Shown: positions 23,058-32,056 of the stretch, piece after piece
How positions within the stretch are numbered: position 1 is the first letter of the stretch
How the letters are laid out: each line of letters opens with the position of its first letter
Assembly (NCBI RefSeq): GCF_026341125.1
Contig: NZ_JAPEOR010000002.1
Coordinates: 868,001 to 932,000, forward strand
DNA length: 64,000 nucleotides
Direction: 5' to 3'
Source of the DNA: Streptomyces sp. NBC_01142
GTDB lineage: Bacteria > Actinomycetota > Actinomycetes > Streptomycetales > Streptomycetaceae
Notes under the pieces: model-generated
Told to the model about the DNA's origin: nothing
Databases searched by the model: none
What the model saw: the letters and a program-made list of their open reading frames with translations, nothing else
Program-made: the position numbers and the translations under genes

Positions 23058-23094
23058 GGCGTCCACCCGGTGATTCTCCCCGTTCATACGGAAA

Positions 23095-23123
23095 GGCGCA
23101 GCCCGGCAACGCCGGGCCGCGCC
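23095..23123 (-). terminator. Hairpin terminator after the HGxxPAAG gene
   Basis: A 7-bp perfect inner stem (GCCCGGC/GCCGGGC, 23101-23107 and 23111-23117) with a 3-nt loop, extended by a 5-bp outer stem across one A/C mismatch. It lies 26 bp past the stop at 23149. Confidence 0.65.
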
Positions 23124-23148
23124 TTGCAACGCAAGCCGGACAGCAGGG

Positions 23149-23457
23149 TCAGGAAGACGCCTGCGCGGCGGCCGGCTGCGCGGTGGCCTGCTGCGCGGCG
23201 GCCGGCTGCGCGGTGGCCTGCGCCCGGCCGGCCTGCGCCCTGGCCCGCACCTGGGCCTCGGACTCCCGCGGCATGCCGAGACCGGCGGCCTTCATGGCCG
23301 CGCCGACGATGCCGCCGAGCAGGATGATGGCCAACCCGGCCACGAAGCCGAGCGGATTGGCCGCCACCATGAAGACGCCTGCGACGCAGAACCCGATGAA
23401 GGCGATGGTGACACCGGTCCAGGCGGCCGGGGTGTGTCCGTGGTTGCTGCCCGCCAT
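23149..23457 (-). CDS. HGxxPAAG family small membrane protein
   Basis: 102 residues from ATG 23457, with GAGGAGC 7 nt upstream. The family-naming motif HGHTPAAW is at residues 6-13. Two membrane helices follow (about 14-34 and 37-57). The C-terminus is cytoplasmic and consists of Ala/Gln repeats; two exact 30-bp copies encode ATAQPAAAQQ twice. Such proteins sit beside trp genes across Streptomyces; function unknown. Part of the trpE side of the cluster. Confidence 0.8.
   Translation of the reverse strand: MAGSNHGHTPAAWTGVTIAFIGFCVAGVFMVAANPLGFVAGLAIILLGGIVGAAMKAAGLGMPRESEAQVRARAQAGRAQATAQPAAAQQATAQPAAAQASS
23161..23220. repeat. Two exact 30-bp tandem copies inside the HGxxPAAG gene
   Basis: Positions 23161-23190 and 23191-23220 are identical. 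As 30 is a multiple of three, copy number changes would lengthen the Ala/Gln tail without breaking the frame. Confidence 0.95.
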
Positions 23458-23567
23458 GAGTTTGCTCCTCGTTGCTGATGCTGTGGGGTGAGCCTTTGCC
23501 CTGTGCTGAGCCGGATGCTCACATGACATTGTCCCGTACGCCGGGGCATGATCCGGTGTGGGGGCGG

Positions 23568-24203
23568 TCACGCTTCCCGCGTCGGGTCCTCGCCGCGGTC
23601 CAGGGCCTTCCAGAGGTCCTCGGGACGGTCCGGGTCGACGGCCGGGGCCTTGCGGGGGCGGGGGCTGCCGTCCCGCTCGTACCGGCCGGACATGGCGGGC
23701 CAGCTCTTGCCGAACCACAGCGCGAGCAGCCCGGCGAGCAGGATCAGCAGGCCGCCGACCGCGGCCACATAGGGCCAGGCGGTGTGGGTGAGCGCGTCGA
23801 TCGCGGCGGCCGTGTCGCCGGTGGTCTTCGCGGCCTTCGCGTCCAGGGCCGCGCTGTCGGAGGCCCCGAGGAAGGCGGCGAGCGCCGCGCCCGCGCCACT
23901 CAGGGCGAGCAGGGCGGAGACGAGCAGCCGGCCCGCTCTGCGTACCGCGAAGACGGCGACGAGCGCGGCCAGGCCGACGATGGCGAGCGCCGTCGGGACA
24001 CCGGTGACATCGCTGCCCTGGGCGTCGAGCGGCACGGCGCCGCCCCCGACGGCGGCCGTGCCCTCGGCCCAGATCTGGCCGGAGGCGAGGAGCACGACGG
24101 TCGCGCCGACGGCGCCGAGGAACAGGGCTGCGGCGAGGCTGCGGCGGCTGCTGGTGGCGGAGGCGGCTTCGGCACGGGGCTGGGGTACGGGTACAGCACT
24201 CAC
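23568..24203 (-). CDS. Trp biosynthesis-associated membrane protein (TIGR02234 family)
   Basis: 211 residues from GTG 24203 (MSAVPVPQ); GTG 24212, which overlaps the trpE stop, is equally possible. Four hydrophobic segments at about residues 22-45, 70-88, 93-115 and 148-170, with an extracellular loop between the first two, and a charged C-terminal tail (ERDGSPRPRKAP and EDLWKALDRGEDPT). This family is found next to trpE in many actinobacteria; the role is unknown. It is directly downstream of trpE and likely co-transcribed. Confidence 0.82.
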   Translation of the reverse strand: MSAVPVPQPRAEAASATSSRRSLAAALFLGAVGATVVLLASGQIWAEGTAAVGGGAVPLDAQGSDVTGVPTALAIVGLAALVAVFAVRRAGRLLVSALLALSGAGAALAAFLGASDSAALDAKAAKTTGDTAAAIDALTHTAWPYVAAVGGLLILLAGLLALWFGKSWPAMSGRYERDGSPRPRKAPAVDPDRPEDLWKALDRGEDPTREA

Positions 24204-24211
24204 GTACCCCA

Positions 24212-25714
24212 CTATCCCCTACCGCTCGCCGCGCTGTTGAGGCGGTTCGCGCTGTGTACGGCACGGAGCACCGCGGCCGCCTTGTTGCGGCACTCGGTGT
24301 CCTCTCCAACCGGGTCCGAGTCGGCCACGACACCCGCTCCGGCCTGTACGAATGCCGTGCCGTCGCGCAGCAGGGCGGTACGGATGGCGATCGCGGTGTC
24401 GGAGTCGCCGGCGAAGTCGAGATAGCCGACACAGCCGCCGTACAGTCCGCGCCGCGAGGGCTCCAGCTCGTCGATGATCTGCATCGCGCGGGGCTTGGGG
24501 GCGCCGGAGAGGGTGCCCGCGGGGAAGCAGGCGGTCAGTACGTCGAAGGCGGTACGGCCTCCGGCGACCCGGCCGGTCACGGTCGAGACGATGTGCATGA
24601 CGTGGGAGTACCGCTCGACCGACATGAAGTCGACGACCTCGACGCTGCCCGGTTCGCAGACCCGGCCCAGGTCGTTGCGGCCGAGGTCGACCAGCATCAG
24701 ATGCTCGGCGCGCTCCTTGGGGTCGGCCATCAGCTCTTCGGCGAGGGCCTGGTCCTCCTGCGGCGTGGCGCCGCGCGGCCGGGTCCCGGCGATCGGGTGG
24801 ACCATGGCGTGCCCGTCCTCGACCTTGACCAGCGCCTCGGGGCTGGAGCCGACGACGTCGAAGCCGTCGAAGCGGAAGAGGTACATGTACGGGCTCGGGT
24901 TGGTGGCCCGCAGGACCCGGTAGACGTCCAGTGCGCTCGCGCTGCACGGGGTTTCGAACCGCTGGGAGGGCACAACCTGGAAGGCCTCGCCCGCCCTGAT
25001 CCGCTCCTTGATGTCCTCGACGGCGTCCTGGTACTCCTTGCCGCCCCACAGCGCGGAGAACTCCGGCAGCTCGGAGGGCGGCAACGCGGCGGGCACGGAG
25101 GCCAGCGGCCGCGTGAGGTCGGCCTCCATGGCGTCGAGGCGGGCGACGGCGTCCGCGTACGCCTCGTCGATGCCGGTGTCGAGGTCGTTGTGGTTGATGG
25201 CGTTGGCGATCAGCAGGACGGTGCCGTCCCAGTGGTCGAGCACCGCGAGGTCCGAGGTGAGCAGCATGGTCAGCTCGGGCAGCTTGAGGTCGTCGCGCTC
25301 GCCGGGGCCGATCTTCTCCAGTCGGCGGACGATGTCGTAGCCGAGATAGCCGACCATGCCGCCGGTGAAGGGCGGCATGCCGGAAGCGAGGTCACGCGGG
25401 GTGTGCAGCGCCTCGACGGTGGCGCGCAGGGCCTGCAGCGGGTCGCCGTCGACCGGGACGCCGACGGGCGGGGTGCCGAGCCAGTGCACCTGGCCGTCGC
25501 GCTCGGTGAGGGTGGCGTCGCTGCGTACGCCGATGAAGGAGTACCGGGACCAGGACCGGCCGTTCTCGGCGGACTCCAGCAGGAAGGTGCCTTCGCGCTC
25601 GGCGGCGAGCTTGCGGTAGAGCCCGACCGGAGTGTCGCCGTCCGCGAGGAGCTTGCGGCTGACGGGGATGACACGGCGGTCGGCGGCGAGCTTGCGGAAG
25701 GTGTCGAGATCCAT
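24212..25714 (-). CDS. trpE: Anthranilate synthase component I
   Basis: 500 residues. It makes anthranilate from chorismate with ammonia from the TrpG subunit; no trpG or trpD lies in the window. The LLES motif at residues 45-48 is the usual tryptophan feedback-binding site and is intact. Catalytic-domain marks include IAGTRPRG near 310 and [18 protein letters not shown] near 405. It starts 11 bp past the hisI stop, so hisI and trpE are likely one transcript. No Trp-rich leader peptide is visible upstream, so attenuation of the classical kind is not supported here. Confidence 0.96.
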   Translation of the reverse strand: MDLDTFRKLAADRRVIPVSRKLLADGDTPVGLYRKLAAEREGTFLLESAENGRSWSRYSFIGVRSDATLTERDGQVHWLGTPPVGVPVDGDPLQALRATVEALHTPRDLASGMPPFTGGMVGYLGYDIVRRLEKIGPGERDDLKLPELTMLLTSDLAVLDHWDGTVLLIANAINHNDLDTGIDEAYADAVARLDAMEADLTRPLASVPAALPPSELPEFSALWGGKEYQDAVEDIKERIRAGEAFQVVPSQRFETPCSASALDVYRVLRATNPSPYMYLFRFDGFDVVGSSPEALVKVEDGHAMVHPIAGTRPRGATPQEDQALAEELMADPKERAEHLMLVDLGRNDLGRVCEPGSVEVVDFMSVERYSHVMHIVSTVTGRVAGGRTAFDVLTACFPAGTLSGAPKPRAMQIIDELEPSRRGLYGGCVGYLDFAGDSDTAIAIRTALLRDGTAFVQAGAGVVADSDPVGEDTECRNKAAAVLRAVHSANRLNSAASGRG

Positions 25715-25725
25715 GGCTCCCGACC

Positions 25726-26091
25726 CTACTTGCCCAGGGGCAGCACATCGGCGTCGAAGCAGGTGCGCTCGCCGGTGTGGCAGGCGGCGCCCACCTGGTC
25801 GACCTTGACCAGAATCGTGTCGGCGTCACAGTCCAGGGCGACGGACTTCACGTGCTGCACATGGCCGGACGTATCGCCCTTGACCCAGTACTCCTGCCGG
25901 CTGCGGGACCAGTAGGTGCAGCGGCCGGTCGTCAGGGTGCGGTGCAGGGCCTCGTCGTCCATCCACCCGAGCATCAGCACCTCACCGGTGTCGTACTGCT
26001 GGGCGATGGCCGGAAGCAGGCCGTCGGCGGTGCGCTTGAGGCGCACGGCGACGGCGGGATCGAGGGGGCTGGCGGGGACACTGCTGGTCAT
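25726..26091 (-). CDS. hisI: Phosphoribosyl-AMP cyclohydrolase
   Basis: 121 residues from ATG 26091. It opens the adenine ring of PR-AMP in histidine synthesis. The family block [11 protein letters not shown] and [16 protein letters not shown] is at residues 45-80. The zinc cysteines are visible in ALDCDADT and [11 protein letters not shown], with the Mg-binding aspartates near 85-90. HisE is not fused and is not in the window. Detached from the main his operon and joined to trpE. Confidence 0.95.
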   Translation of the reverse strand: MTSSVPASPLDPAVAVRLKRTADGLLPAIAQQYDTGEVLMLGWMDDEALHRTLTTGRCTYWSRSRQEYWVKGDTSGHVQHVKSVALDCDADTILVKVDQVGAACHTGERTCFDADVLPLGK

Positions 26092-26175
26092 ACCGCCATT
26101 GTGCCGTGCCCGCGGGGGTCCCCGGACGGAGCGTCCACTGGGCGGACCGGGTGCTCCAGTCGTACGCTGGCGTGC

Positions 26176-26814
26176 ATGTCGACCCATGCAAAGCGTGAAC
26201 GACTTCTGCTCGCCGAGCTGTTGGAAACGGCGGGCCCCGAGGCTCCGACCCTGTGCGGCGGCTGGACGACCAGGGATCTCGCCGCCCATGTGGTGGTGCG
26301 TGAGCGGCGTGCGGACGCGGCCGGCGGGATTATGATCGGCGCGCTCAGGACACGTATGGAGCGGGTGCAGGCGGAATTCGCCGCCAAGCCGTACGAGGAG
26401 CTGATCCAGCTGATCCGTTCGGGACCGCCGCGGATGTCTCCGTACGGCATCAAGCAGATCGACGAGGCGGCGAACACCGTCGAGTTCTTCGTGCACGCCG
26501 AGGACGTGCGGCGGGCGTTGCCCGACTGGACGCCGCGGGACCTGGACCAGGTCTTCGAGAACGCCCTGTGGTCGCGGCTGGAGAAGGTGGCCCGGCTGCT
26601 GGGCCGCAAGTCCCCGGTCGGGCTGGTACTGCGCCGCAGGAACGGTCAGACGGCGGTCGCCCGCCGCGGCACCCCGGTGGTGACGGTCTCCGGGGAGCCC
26701 GGAGAGCTGACACTGTTCGCGTTCGGGCGGCAGGAGGCGGCGCGGGTGGAGCTGGAGGGCGACAAGGACGCGGTCGCCCGGGTGTACGAGGCCCGGCTCG
26801 GCATTTCGATGTAG
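26176..26814 (+). CDS. TIGR03085 family protein (DinB/mycothiol-dependent fold)
   Basis: 212 residues from ATG 26176. The N-terminal pattern, with [31 protein letters not shown], matches the four-helix DinB-like family related to mycothiol-dependent maleylpyruvate isomerase, where conserved histidines bind metal (His38 and the [12 protein letters not shown] histidine near residue 101). Function unknown; a thiol- or metal-dependent enzyme is a reasonable guess. Transcribed away from hisI; a run of 10-bp repeats follows its stop. Confidence 0.78.
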   Translation: MSTHAKRERLLLAELLETAGPEAPTLCGGWTTRDLAAHVVVRERRADAAGGIMIGALRTRMERVQAEFAAKPYEELIQLIRSGPPRMSPYGIKQIDEAANTVEFFVHAEDVRRALPDWTPRDLDQVFENALWSRLEKVARLLGRKSPVGLVLRRRNGQTAVARRGTPVVTVSGEPGELTLFAFGRQEAARVELEGDKDAVARVYEARLGISM

Positions 26815-26830
26815 TCATTCGACGGAGGCA

Positions 26831-26880
26831 GATGCCGACTGATGCCGGCCGATGCCGACCGACGCCGACCGATGCAGGCG
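26831..26880. repeat. Five 10-bp tandem repeats
   Basis: Units of consensus GATGCCGACC at 26831, 26841, 26851, 26861 and 26871, each with zero to three changes. Non-coding, between two convergent genes; no other terminator-like hairpin is obvious there. Confidence 0.85.
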
Positions 26881-26911
26881 GCGGGTCAGCAGATGCAGGC
26901 GTACGGGCGGG

Positions 26912-28159
26912 TCAGCGCGGCAGCTCGGCGCGGCGCAGCGCCGGGGAGCACAGTCCGTAGACCGCTCCGGCCGCGCAGACCGCCGCGCTGGCGGTGAAGA
27001 CGGGCACGGTGCCCCAGAGCCCGATGGCCGCACCCGTGAGCGGGAAGCTGAGCGGCGCGAGGCCGAGGCTGACGAGGGTCGAGACGGATGTGACCCGGCC
27101 GAGGTAGGCAGGGTCGGTCTCGGTCTGCAGCAGCGCGCTGCACATCGCGCCGCTCACTCCGGTGAGCAGGCCTATCGCCACCGCGATGCCGATCGCCGCG
27201 GCGACCTGGGTCATCAGCGCGAGCGCGCCGACAGCGCCGGCGCCGACGATCAGCGCGAGCGCCTGGACGAGTCCGGCGCGCGCCATCCGGCCCCGTACGG
27301 CCAGCAGCAGCGAGGCCGCGCCCGAGCCGCAGCCGAATCCGGCGAGGATCAGGCCCATGCCGGACGCGCCCCAGCCGCGCTCGTCCGCGAGCAGCGCCAG
27401 TCCGACGTTGAGCGGTCCGACGAAGCCCAGGTCGCCGAGGGCGATGACGACCAGCAGCGGGGCGAGGACCGGGTGGCGGCGGATGTAGCCCAGCCCGTCG
27501 GTCAGGTCCCGCCGCGGGGTGGACTTCGGCCGCGCCGCGTCGGTGGGCAGCGGCGTGATCCGTACGGCGAGCAGCAACGGCACGGAGAGCGCGAAGAGGA
27601 CTCCGGCCGCACCGAAGGCCACCGCCGGTCCGCCGACGGCCACCGCGATGCCGCCGAGGGAGGCGCCGGCCACGGTGGCGAGGCGGGAGGCGAGGCCGCG
27701 CAGGCCCTGGATCCTGGCGAGCTGTCCGGGCGGGGCGATCCGGGGCGGGAGGGCGCCGACGGCCGGCATGAAGACCGCGTCGAGGACGCCGAAGACCACG
27801 GCCACGACGGCGAGCAGCCACAGCCCCGGGCTGGTGACGAGCAGCAGGGCGGCGACGCCGAGGACGATCAGGGAGCGGGCGGTGTCGCTGACGACGACCA
27901 CGCGGCGCGGTCCGAGACGGTCGGCGAGAACTCCCCCGCCGAGCATCAGCAGGGCGCGCGGTACGGCGCTCACTGCCATGACGACTGCGGCCTGGGCGGG
28001 GCTGCCGCCACGGATGGCTGCCCAGGACAGGGCCAGGTAGTAGATGGTGTCGCCGACTGCCGATGCGGCGTAGGCGGAGAGCCAGCGCAGCACATTGGCG
28101 TCGCGGTAGGCGGGCCGCCCGGTGGTGGGGGCCACGGCCTCGGTTTCCACGGCCGGCAT
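26912..28159 (-). CDS. MFS transporter
   Basis: 415 residues from ATG 28159 (GAGAGGA about 10 nt upstream). Twelve hydrophobic segments; the loop between helices 2 and 3 carries the MFS motif A variant (GGGVLADRLGPRR). It resembles the MFS_3/enterobactin-exporter-like group, typical of multidrug or siderophore efflux; the substrate is unknown. It lies 34 bp downstream of the ArsR-type regulator in the same direction and so is probably controlled by it from the palindrome at 28807. Confidence 0.85.
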   Translation of the reverse strand: MPAVETEAVAPTTGRPAYRDANVLRWLSAYAASAVGDTIYYLALSWAAIRGGSPAQAAVVMAVSAVPRALLMLGGGVLADRLGPRRVVVVSDTARSLIVLGVAALLLVTSPGLWLLAVVAVVFGVLDAVFMPAVGALPPRIAPPGQLARIQGLRGLASRLATVAGASLGGIAVAVGGPAVAFGAAGVLFALSVPLLLAVRITPLPTDAARPKSTPRRDLTDGLGYIRRHPVLAPLLVVIALGDLGFVGPLNVGLALLADERGWGASGMGLILAGFGCGSGAASLLLAVRGRMARAGLVQALALIVGAGAVGALALMTQVAAAIGIAVAIGLLTGVSGAMCSALLQTETDPAYLGRVTSVSTLVSLGLAPLSFPLTGAAIGLWGTVPVFTASAAVCAAGAVYGLCSPALRRAELPR

Positions 28160-28193
28160 ACGGGGTCGGTCCTCTCGGGCGCGTCGGGGGGTG

Positions 28194-28781
28194 TCAGGCG
28201 TGGAACGGGAAGCCGTACACATGCAGGGCGACGTTCTCGCGCCCCGCCGTGTCCCCGGCCTCTTCGGCGGCGCAGCCGATCGCGTCGTACTTCTTGATCA
28301 GTTCGTGCATCTCGCGGCCGAGCCGGTCGAGCTCCTCGGCGGTGAGCCGCGCCAGATACTCGGAGCTGAACGACGCCCCTCGCCATGCGGGCCCCCAGGC
28401 GGACTGTGCGTCGAGGTAGCTGCGGTAGAGCTCGCCGCGCTGTTCGAAGGAGACCCGGGAGACGGCCGCGTGGGTGGCGGCCAGCTCGGGCGCGCCCCGG
28501 AAGTCCTCGTCGCGCACGCTCAGCACCTGTGAGGCGACCTGCCACCAGCGCTCGCGCCCGTCCTCGCTCTGCCGCTCGGCCTCCTCGATGAGCCCGTGGT
28601 CGGCGAGCTTGCGCAGGTGGTAGCTGACGAGCGAGACGGCCTCGTCGACCTTTTCGGCGAGCTGGGAGGCGGTGGCGGAACGGGCGACGAACAGGGCCCG
28701 GTACAGCTTCATGCGCAGGGGGTTCCCGAACGCCTTGAGGGTGTCGAGGTCGGTGATCCTGCGGGACTCCCTGTCGGCCAT
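28194..28781 (-). CDS. ArsR/HTH_20-type winged-helix transcriptional regulator
   Basis: 195 residues from ATG 28781. The winged helix-turn-helix is at about residues 10-75 (LKAFGNPLRMKLYRAL..ATASQLAEKVDEAVSLVSYHLRKLADHGLIEEA). The C-terminal half is helical with several conserved aromatic residues and is the probable ligand or dimer domain; no metal-cysteine motif is seen. A perfect 12+4+12 palindrome lies just upstream, and the MFS gene downstream. It probably represses its own transcript and perhaps the divergent VOC gene. Confidence 0.85.
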   Translation of the reverse strand: MADRESRRITDLDTLKAFGNPLRMKLYRALFVARSATASQLAEKVDEAVSLVSYHLRKLADHGLIEEAERQSEDGRERWWQVASQVLSVRDEDFRGAPELAATHAAVSRVSFEQRGELYRSYLDAQSAWGPAWRGASFSSEYLARLTAEELDRLGREMHELIKKYDAIGCAAEEAGDTAGRENVALHVYGFPFHA

Positions 28782-28806
28782 GCCGCTCACCGTAGACAGA
28801 AAGGAA

Positions 28807-28834
28807 AACTTGCGCAATATAAATTGCGCAAGTT
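28807..28834. promoter_or_regulatory. Perfect palindromic operator between the regulator and VOC genes
   Basis: Arms 28807-28818 and 28823-28834 (AACTTGCGCAAT and its complement) are perfect around ATAA. It is 26 bp upstream of the regulator start and AT-rich against the GC-rich background, so it probably overlaps the regulator promoter. Confidence 0.75.
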
Positions 28835-28944
28835 CTGTTGTGCATCTGCGATCGCGGTCGCGGAGGTCGCTGTCAGTGACACCCGGCATGATCGGACGGG
28901 AGACAGCAGACCCCACCCGACCCGAGGGATCCGAGGGATCAGCC

Positions 28945-29340
28945 ATGATCAAGATCGCCATGACCGGCGTGTACGTCGACGACGTGCGCAAGGCCCACGC
29001 CTTCTACACGGACGTGCTGGGTTTCGAGACCCGCAACAACATCGACTTGGGCCACGACCTCTTCGTCACGGTCGGCGCCGCGGGCGCACAGCAGGACGTG
29101 GAGCTGCTGCTGGAGCCGGGCGGCAACCCGATCGCGCAGAACTACACCCGGGCGCTGCGCGAGGCCGGACTGCCCTGCATCGTCTTCTCCGTGGACGACC
29201 TCCGGGCGGAGTACGAGCGGCTGACCGGCCTCGGAGTGACCTTCACCGCACCGCCGACAGAACAGGGCCCTGTTCTGTCGGCGGTACTGGACGACACGGT
29301 CGGCAATCTGATCCAGCTCGCGCAGCCGATGCAGCCATGA
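28945..29340 (+). CDS. VOC superfamily (glyoxalase/bleomycin-resistance fold) protein
   Basis: 131 residues from ATG 28945, with GAGGGA 6 nt upstream. Two beta-alpha-beta-beta-beta modules: N-terminal VYVDDVRKAHAFYTDVLGFE and C-terminal FSVDDLRAEYERLTGLGVTF. It may bind or modify a small molecule and, being divergent from a regulator-exporter pair, could belong to a resistance or detoxification unit. Its coding region contains a perfect 34-bp palindrome (separate entry). It converges on hisF with only 16 bp between. Confidence 0.85.
   Translation: MIKIAMTGVYVDDVRKAHAFYTDVLGFETRNNIDLGHDLFVTVGAAGAQQDVELLLEPGGNPIAQNYTRALREAGLPCIVFSVDDLRAEYERLTGLGVTFTAPPTEQGPVLSAVLDDTVGNLIQLAQPMQP
29251..29284. 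repeat. Perfect 34-bp palindrome inside the VOC gene
   Basis: Arms 29251-29267 and 29268-29284 are exact reverse complements with no spacer. In mRNA it could form a 15-bp hairpin with a minimal loop about 60 nt before the stop codon. Confidence 0.9.
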
Positions 29341-29356
29341 GCCGGCGGGCAAGTGG

Positions 29357-30112
29357 CTAGCGGACCGGGTGGCCTGCTTCGCGCAGGGTGTCCTTGACCT
29401 GGGAGATACGCAGATCGCCGAAGTGGAACACCGACGCCGCCAGGACCGCGTCCGCGCCCGCCGCGATGGCCGGGGGGAAGTCCGCGAGCCTGCCCGCGCC
29501 GCCGGAGGCGATGACCGGGACGGTGACGTGCTTGCGCACCGCCGCGATCATCTCGGTGTCGTAGCCGTCCTTGGTGCCGTCGGCGTCCATCGAGTTGAGC
29601 AGGATCTCCCCCGCGCCCAGCTCGGCGGCCCGGTGCGCCCATTCGACGGCGTCGATGCCGGTCCCCTTGCGGCCACCGTGGGTGGTGACCTCGAAGGACC
29701 CCGATTCCGTACGCCGCGCGTCGACCGACAGCACCAGCACCTGGCGGCCGAAGCGCTCGGCGATCTCGCGGATCAGCTCGGGGCGGGCGATGGCCGCGGT
29801 GTTGACGCCGACCTTGTCGGCGCCGGCCCGCAGCAGCTTGTCGACGTCCTCGGGCGTGCGGACGCCGCCGCCGACCGTGAGCGGGATGAAGACCTGCTCG
29901 GCAGTGCGGCGCACCACGTCGTAGGTCGTCTCACGGTTGCCGGAGGAAGCCGTGATGTCGAGGAAGGTGAGCTCGTCGGCGCCCTCGGCGTCGTACAGCT
30001 TGGCCATCTCGACCGGGTCGCCCGCGTCGCGCAGGTTCTGGAAGTTGACGCCCTTGACGACCCGTCCGCTGTCGACGTCCAGGCAGGGGATCACTCGGAC
30101 CGCGAGGGTCAT
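29357..30112 (-). CDS. hisF: Imidazole glycerol phosphate synthase, cyclase subunit
   Basis: 251 residues from ATG 30112, overlapping the ridA stop by 4 bp. It uses ammonia channelled from HisH to form imidazole glycerol phosphate and AICAR. The catalytic aspartates are in [16 protein letters not shown] (Asp11) and [14 protein letters not shown] (near 131). Phosphate-binding glycine loops VGGGVR and ASGGAG are intact. Last gene of the his operon. Confidence 0.97.
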   Translation of the reverse strand: MTLAVRVIPCLDVDSGRVVKGVNFQNLRDAGDPVEMAKLYDAEGADELTFLDITASSGNRETTYDVVRRTAEQVFIPLTVGGGVRTPEDVDKLLRAGADKVGVNTAAIARPELIREIAERFGRQVLVLSVDARRTESGSFEVTTHGGRKGTGIDAVEWAHRAAELGAGEILLNSMDADGTKDGYDTEMIAAVRKHVTVPVIASGGAGRLADFPPAIAAGADAVLAASVFHFGDLRISQVKDTLREAGHPVR

Positions 30113-30525
30113 TCCGCACCTCCTCGGTACGCCTCGACCTCGACCTCGACGACCAGGCTGGGGTTGACGAAGCCGGAGACGATGAGCATCGACGTGGCCG
30201 GGCGGACCTCGTCGAACAGCTCCTTGTGGGCGCGGCGGACCTCGTCCGTGTCCCGCGCATGGGTGAGGTACATCCGCGTACGCACCACATGCTCCCGGCC
30301 GAGGCCGAGTTCCTTCAGAGCGTCGAGGGCGACTTCGAAGGCGGCGACCGCCTGGTCGTACGGCCCGCCCGCGGCGATCTGGCCGCCGACGTCCGAGGTG
30401 CAGCCGGAGACCAGGACCAGGCCGTTCGGCAGCTGCACGGCCCGGGAGCTGCCGAGGGCGTCCTCCCAGGGGCCGTCCGGTCCGACCCTGCGTACGGAGT
30501 CGGTCCAGTCGCTCGCGTCGGTCAT
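30109..30525 (-). CDS. RidA family protein within the his operon
   Basis: 138 residues from ATG 30525; overlaps both neighbours by 4 bp (ATGA), so it is embedded in the operon. The fold is recognised by [15 protein letters not shown], the central [32 protein letters not shown] and the C-terminal [26 protein letters not shown]. Typical RidA arginine (in PATSML... the classic motif is R-PARS) is not clearly conserved, so classic imine deaminase action is uncertain. It might clear a reactive intermediate of the pathway. Confidence 0.85.
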   Translation of the reverse strand: MTDASDWTDSVRRVGPDGPWEDALGSSRAVQLPNGLVLVSGCTSDVGGQIAAGGPYDQAVAAFEVALDALKELGLGREHVVRTRMYLTHARDTDEVRRAHKELFDEVRPATSMLIVSGFVNPSLVVEVEVEAYRGGAE

Positions 30526-31247
30526 TCCGCCACCGCCGCGAGGGCCTCTTCCAGGGTGAACGCCTTCGCGTACAGCGCCTTGCCGACGATCGCGCCCTCG
30601 ACGCCCTCGGTGACCAAGGAGGCGATCGCGCGCAGATCGTCGAGCGAGGAGACGCCGCCGGAGGCGACGACCGGCTTGTCGGTCGCGGCGCACACATTGC
30701 GCAGCAGCTCCAGGTTGGGGCCCTGCAGCGTGCCGTCCTTGGCGATGTCGGTGACGACGTAACGGGCGCAGCCCTCGGAGTCGAGACGGGCGAGCGTCTC
30801 GTAGAGGTCGCCGCCGTCCCGGGTCCAGCCGCGGCCGCGCAGCGTCGTCCCGCGGACGTCGAGGCCGACCGCGATCTTGTCGCCGTGCTCGGCGATGACC
30901 TTGGCGACCCACTCGGGGGTCTCCAGTGCGGCGGTCCCCAGGTTGACCCGGGTGCAGCCGGTGGCCAGCGCGGCCGCCAGGGAGGCGTCGTCGCGGATGC
31001 CGCCCGACAGCTCGACCTTGATGTCCATCGCGTCGGCGACCTCGGCGATCAGCGACCGGTTGTCACCGGTGCCGAAGGCCGCGTCGAGGTCGACCAGATG
31101 CAGCCACTCGGCGCCCGCGCGCTGCCAGGTGAGGGCGGCCTCCAGCGGGGAGCCGTACGACGTCTCCGTACCGGACTCGCCATGCACGAGTCGGACGGCC
31201 TGGCCGTCACGGACGTCGACTGCGGGAAGGAGTTCAAGCTTCGGCAT
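30522..31247 (-). CDS. priA: Bifunctional HisA/TrpF isomerase PriA
   Basis: 241 residues from ATG 31247. Streptomyces lacks trpF; PriA isomerises both ProFAR (histidine) and phosphoribosyl anthranilate (tryptophan). Catalytic Asp11 is in [11 protein letters not shown], and the second acid is in VGLDVRG near residue 130. Phosphate motifs LSGGIRDD and ASGGVSS are present. It links the his operon to the trp genes just upstream in this window. It starts inside the hisH stop (TAATG overlap). Confidence 0.96.
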   Translation of the reverse strand: MPKLELLPAVDVRDGQAVRLVHGESGTETSYGSPLEAALTWQRAGAEWLHLVDLDAAFGTGDNRSLIAEVADAMDIKVELSGGIRDDASLAAALATGCTRVNLGTAALETPEWVAKVIAEHGDKIAVGLDVRGTTLRGRGWTRDGGDLYETLARLDSEGCARYVVTDIAKDGTLQGPNLELLRNVCAATDKPVVASGGVSSLDDLRAIASLVTEGVEGAIVGKALYAKAFTLEEALAAVAE

Positions 31248-31888
31248 TACAGCGTCTCGATCCAGTTGGTCAGCAGCTGGGCGCCGGCGTCGCCGGACTT
31301 CTCGGGGTGGAACTGGGTCGCCCACAGCACGTTGTTCTCGACGGCGGCGACGAAGCGCTCGCCATGTGTGGCCCAGGTGACCTGGGGCGCGCGGATGGCG
31401 GGGTTGGTGACTTCGAGTTCCCACTCGTGCGCGGCGTAGGAGTGCACGAAGTAGAACCGTGCGTCGGCGTCGAGGCCGGCGAAGAGGCGGCTGTCGTCGG
31501 GCGCGTCGACCGTGTTCCAGCCCATGTGGGGGACGATCGGGGCCTTCAGCGGCCCGACCGTGCCGGGCCACTCGTCGAGGCCCTCGGTCTCCACGCCGTG
31601 CTCGATGCCGCGTGCGAAGAGGATCTGCATGCCGACGCAGATGCCCATGACGGGGCGGCCGCCGGAGAGCCGGCGGTCGACGATCCACTCGCCACGGGCC
31701 TTCTTGAGGCCCTCCATGCAGGCGGAGAACGCGCCGACACCGGGCACCAGGAGCCCGTCGGCGTTCATGGCCGTGTCGTAGTCACGGGTGATCTCGACAT
31801 CCGCGCCGACCCGGGCCAGGGCCCGCTCGGCGGAGCGGACGTTGCCGAATCCGTAGTCGAAGACGACGACCTTCTTGGCTGCGCTCAT
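31247..31888 (-). CDS. hisH: Imidazole glycerol phosphate synthase, glutaminase subunit
   Basis: 213 residues from ATG 31888. Class I glutamine amidotransferase: nucleophile Cys in GICVGMQ near residue 85, His and Glu in FHPEKSG near 195. [11 protein letters not shown] is also typical. It supplies ammonia to HisF and acts as a heterodimer. The start overlaps the stop of the small membrane gene by 4 bp. Confidence 0.96.
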   Translation of the reverse strand: MSAAKKVVVFDYGFGNVRSAERALARVGADVEITRDYDTAMNADGLLVPGVGAFSACMEGLKKARGEWIVDRRLSGGRPVMGICVGMQILFARGIEHGVETEGLDEWPGTVGPLKAPIVPHMGWNTVDAPDDSRLFAGLDADARFYFVHSYAAHEWELEVTNPAIRAPQVTWATHGERFVAAVENNVLWATQFHPEKSGDAGAQLLTNWIETL

Positions 31889-32052
31889 TCCCAGATCCCC
31901 TGAATCCGCAGGACACCGGCGACCAGGCACATCACGGACCCGATACCGAGAAGCACGATCAGGCCCTTGGGCATCTGCTGTTTGGAGAAGGAGTACACAC
32001 CGCCGGCCAGGAAGAGGCCGACGACGATAAGGATGGTGGAGAGGCCGGTCAT
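31885..32052 (-). CDS. Small membrane protein within the his operon
   Basis: 55 residues from ATG 32052. Two predicted membrane helices (about residues 3-21 and 29-50) joined by SKQQMPKG. It sits between hisB and hisH, 4 bp after the hisB stop and overlapping hisH by ATGA, so it is translated with them. No known his enzyme has this form. Function unknown; it may anchor pathway enzymes or be a passenger. Confidence 0.8.
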   Translation of the reverse strand: MTGLSTILIVVGLFLAGGVYSFSKQQMPKGLIVLLGIGSVMCLVAGVLRIQGIWE

Positions 32053-32056
32053 GTGG

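Noticed and set aside
25715..26175. Trp-codon-rich leader peptide or attenuator before trpE
   Set aside because: trpE begins 11 bp after hisI and no short Trp-rich frame or competing hairpins were found.
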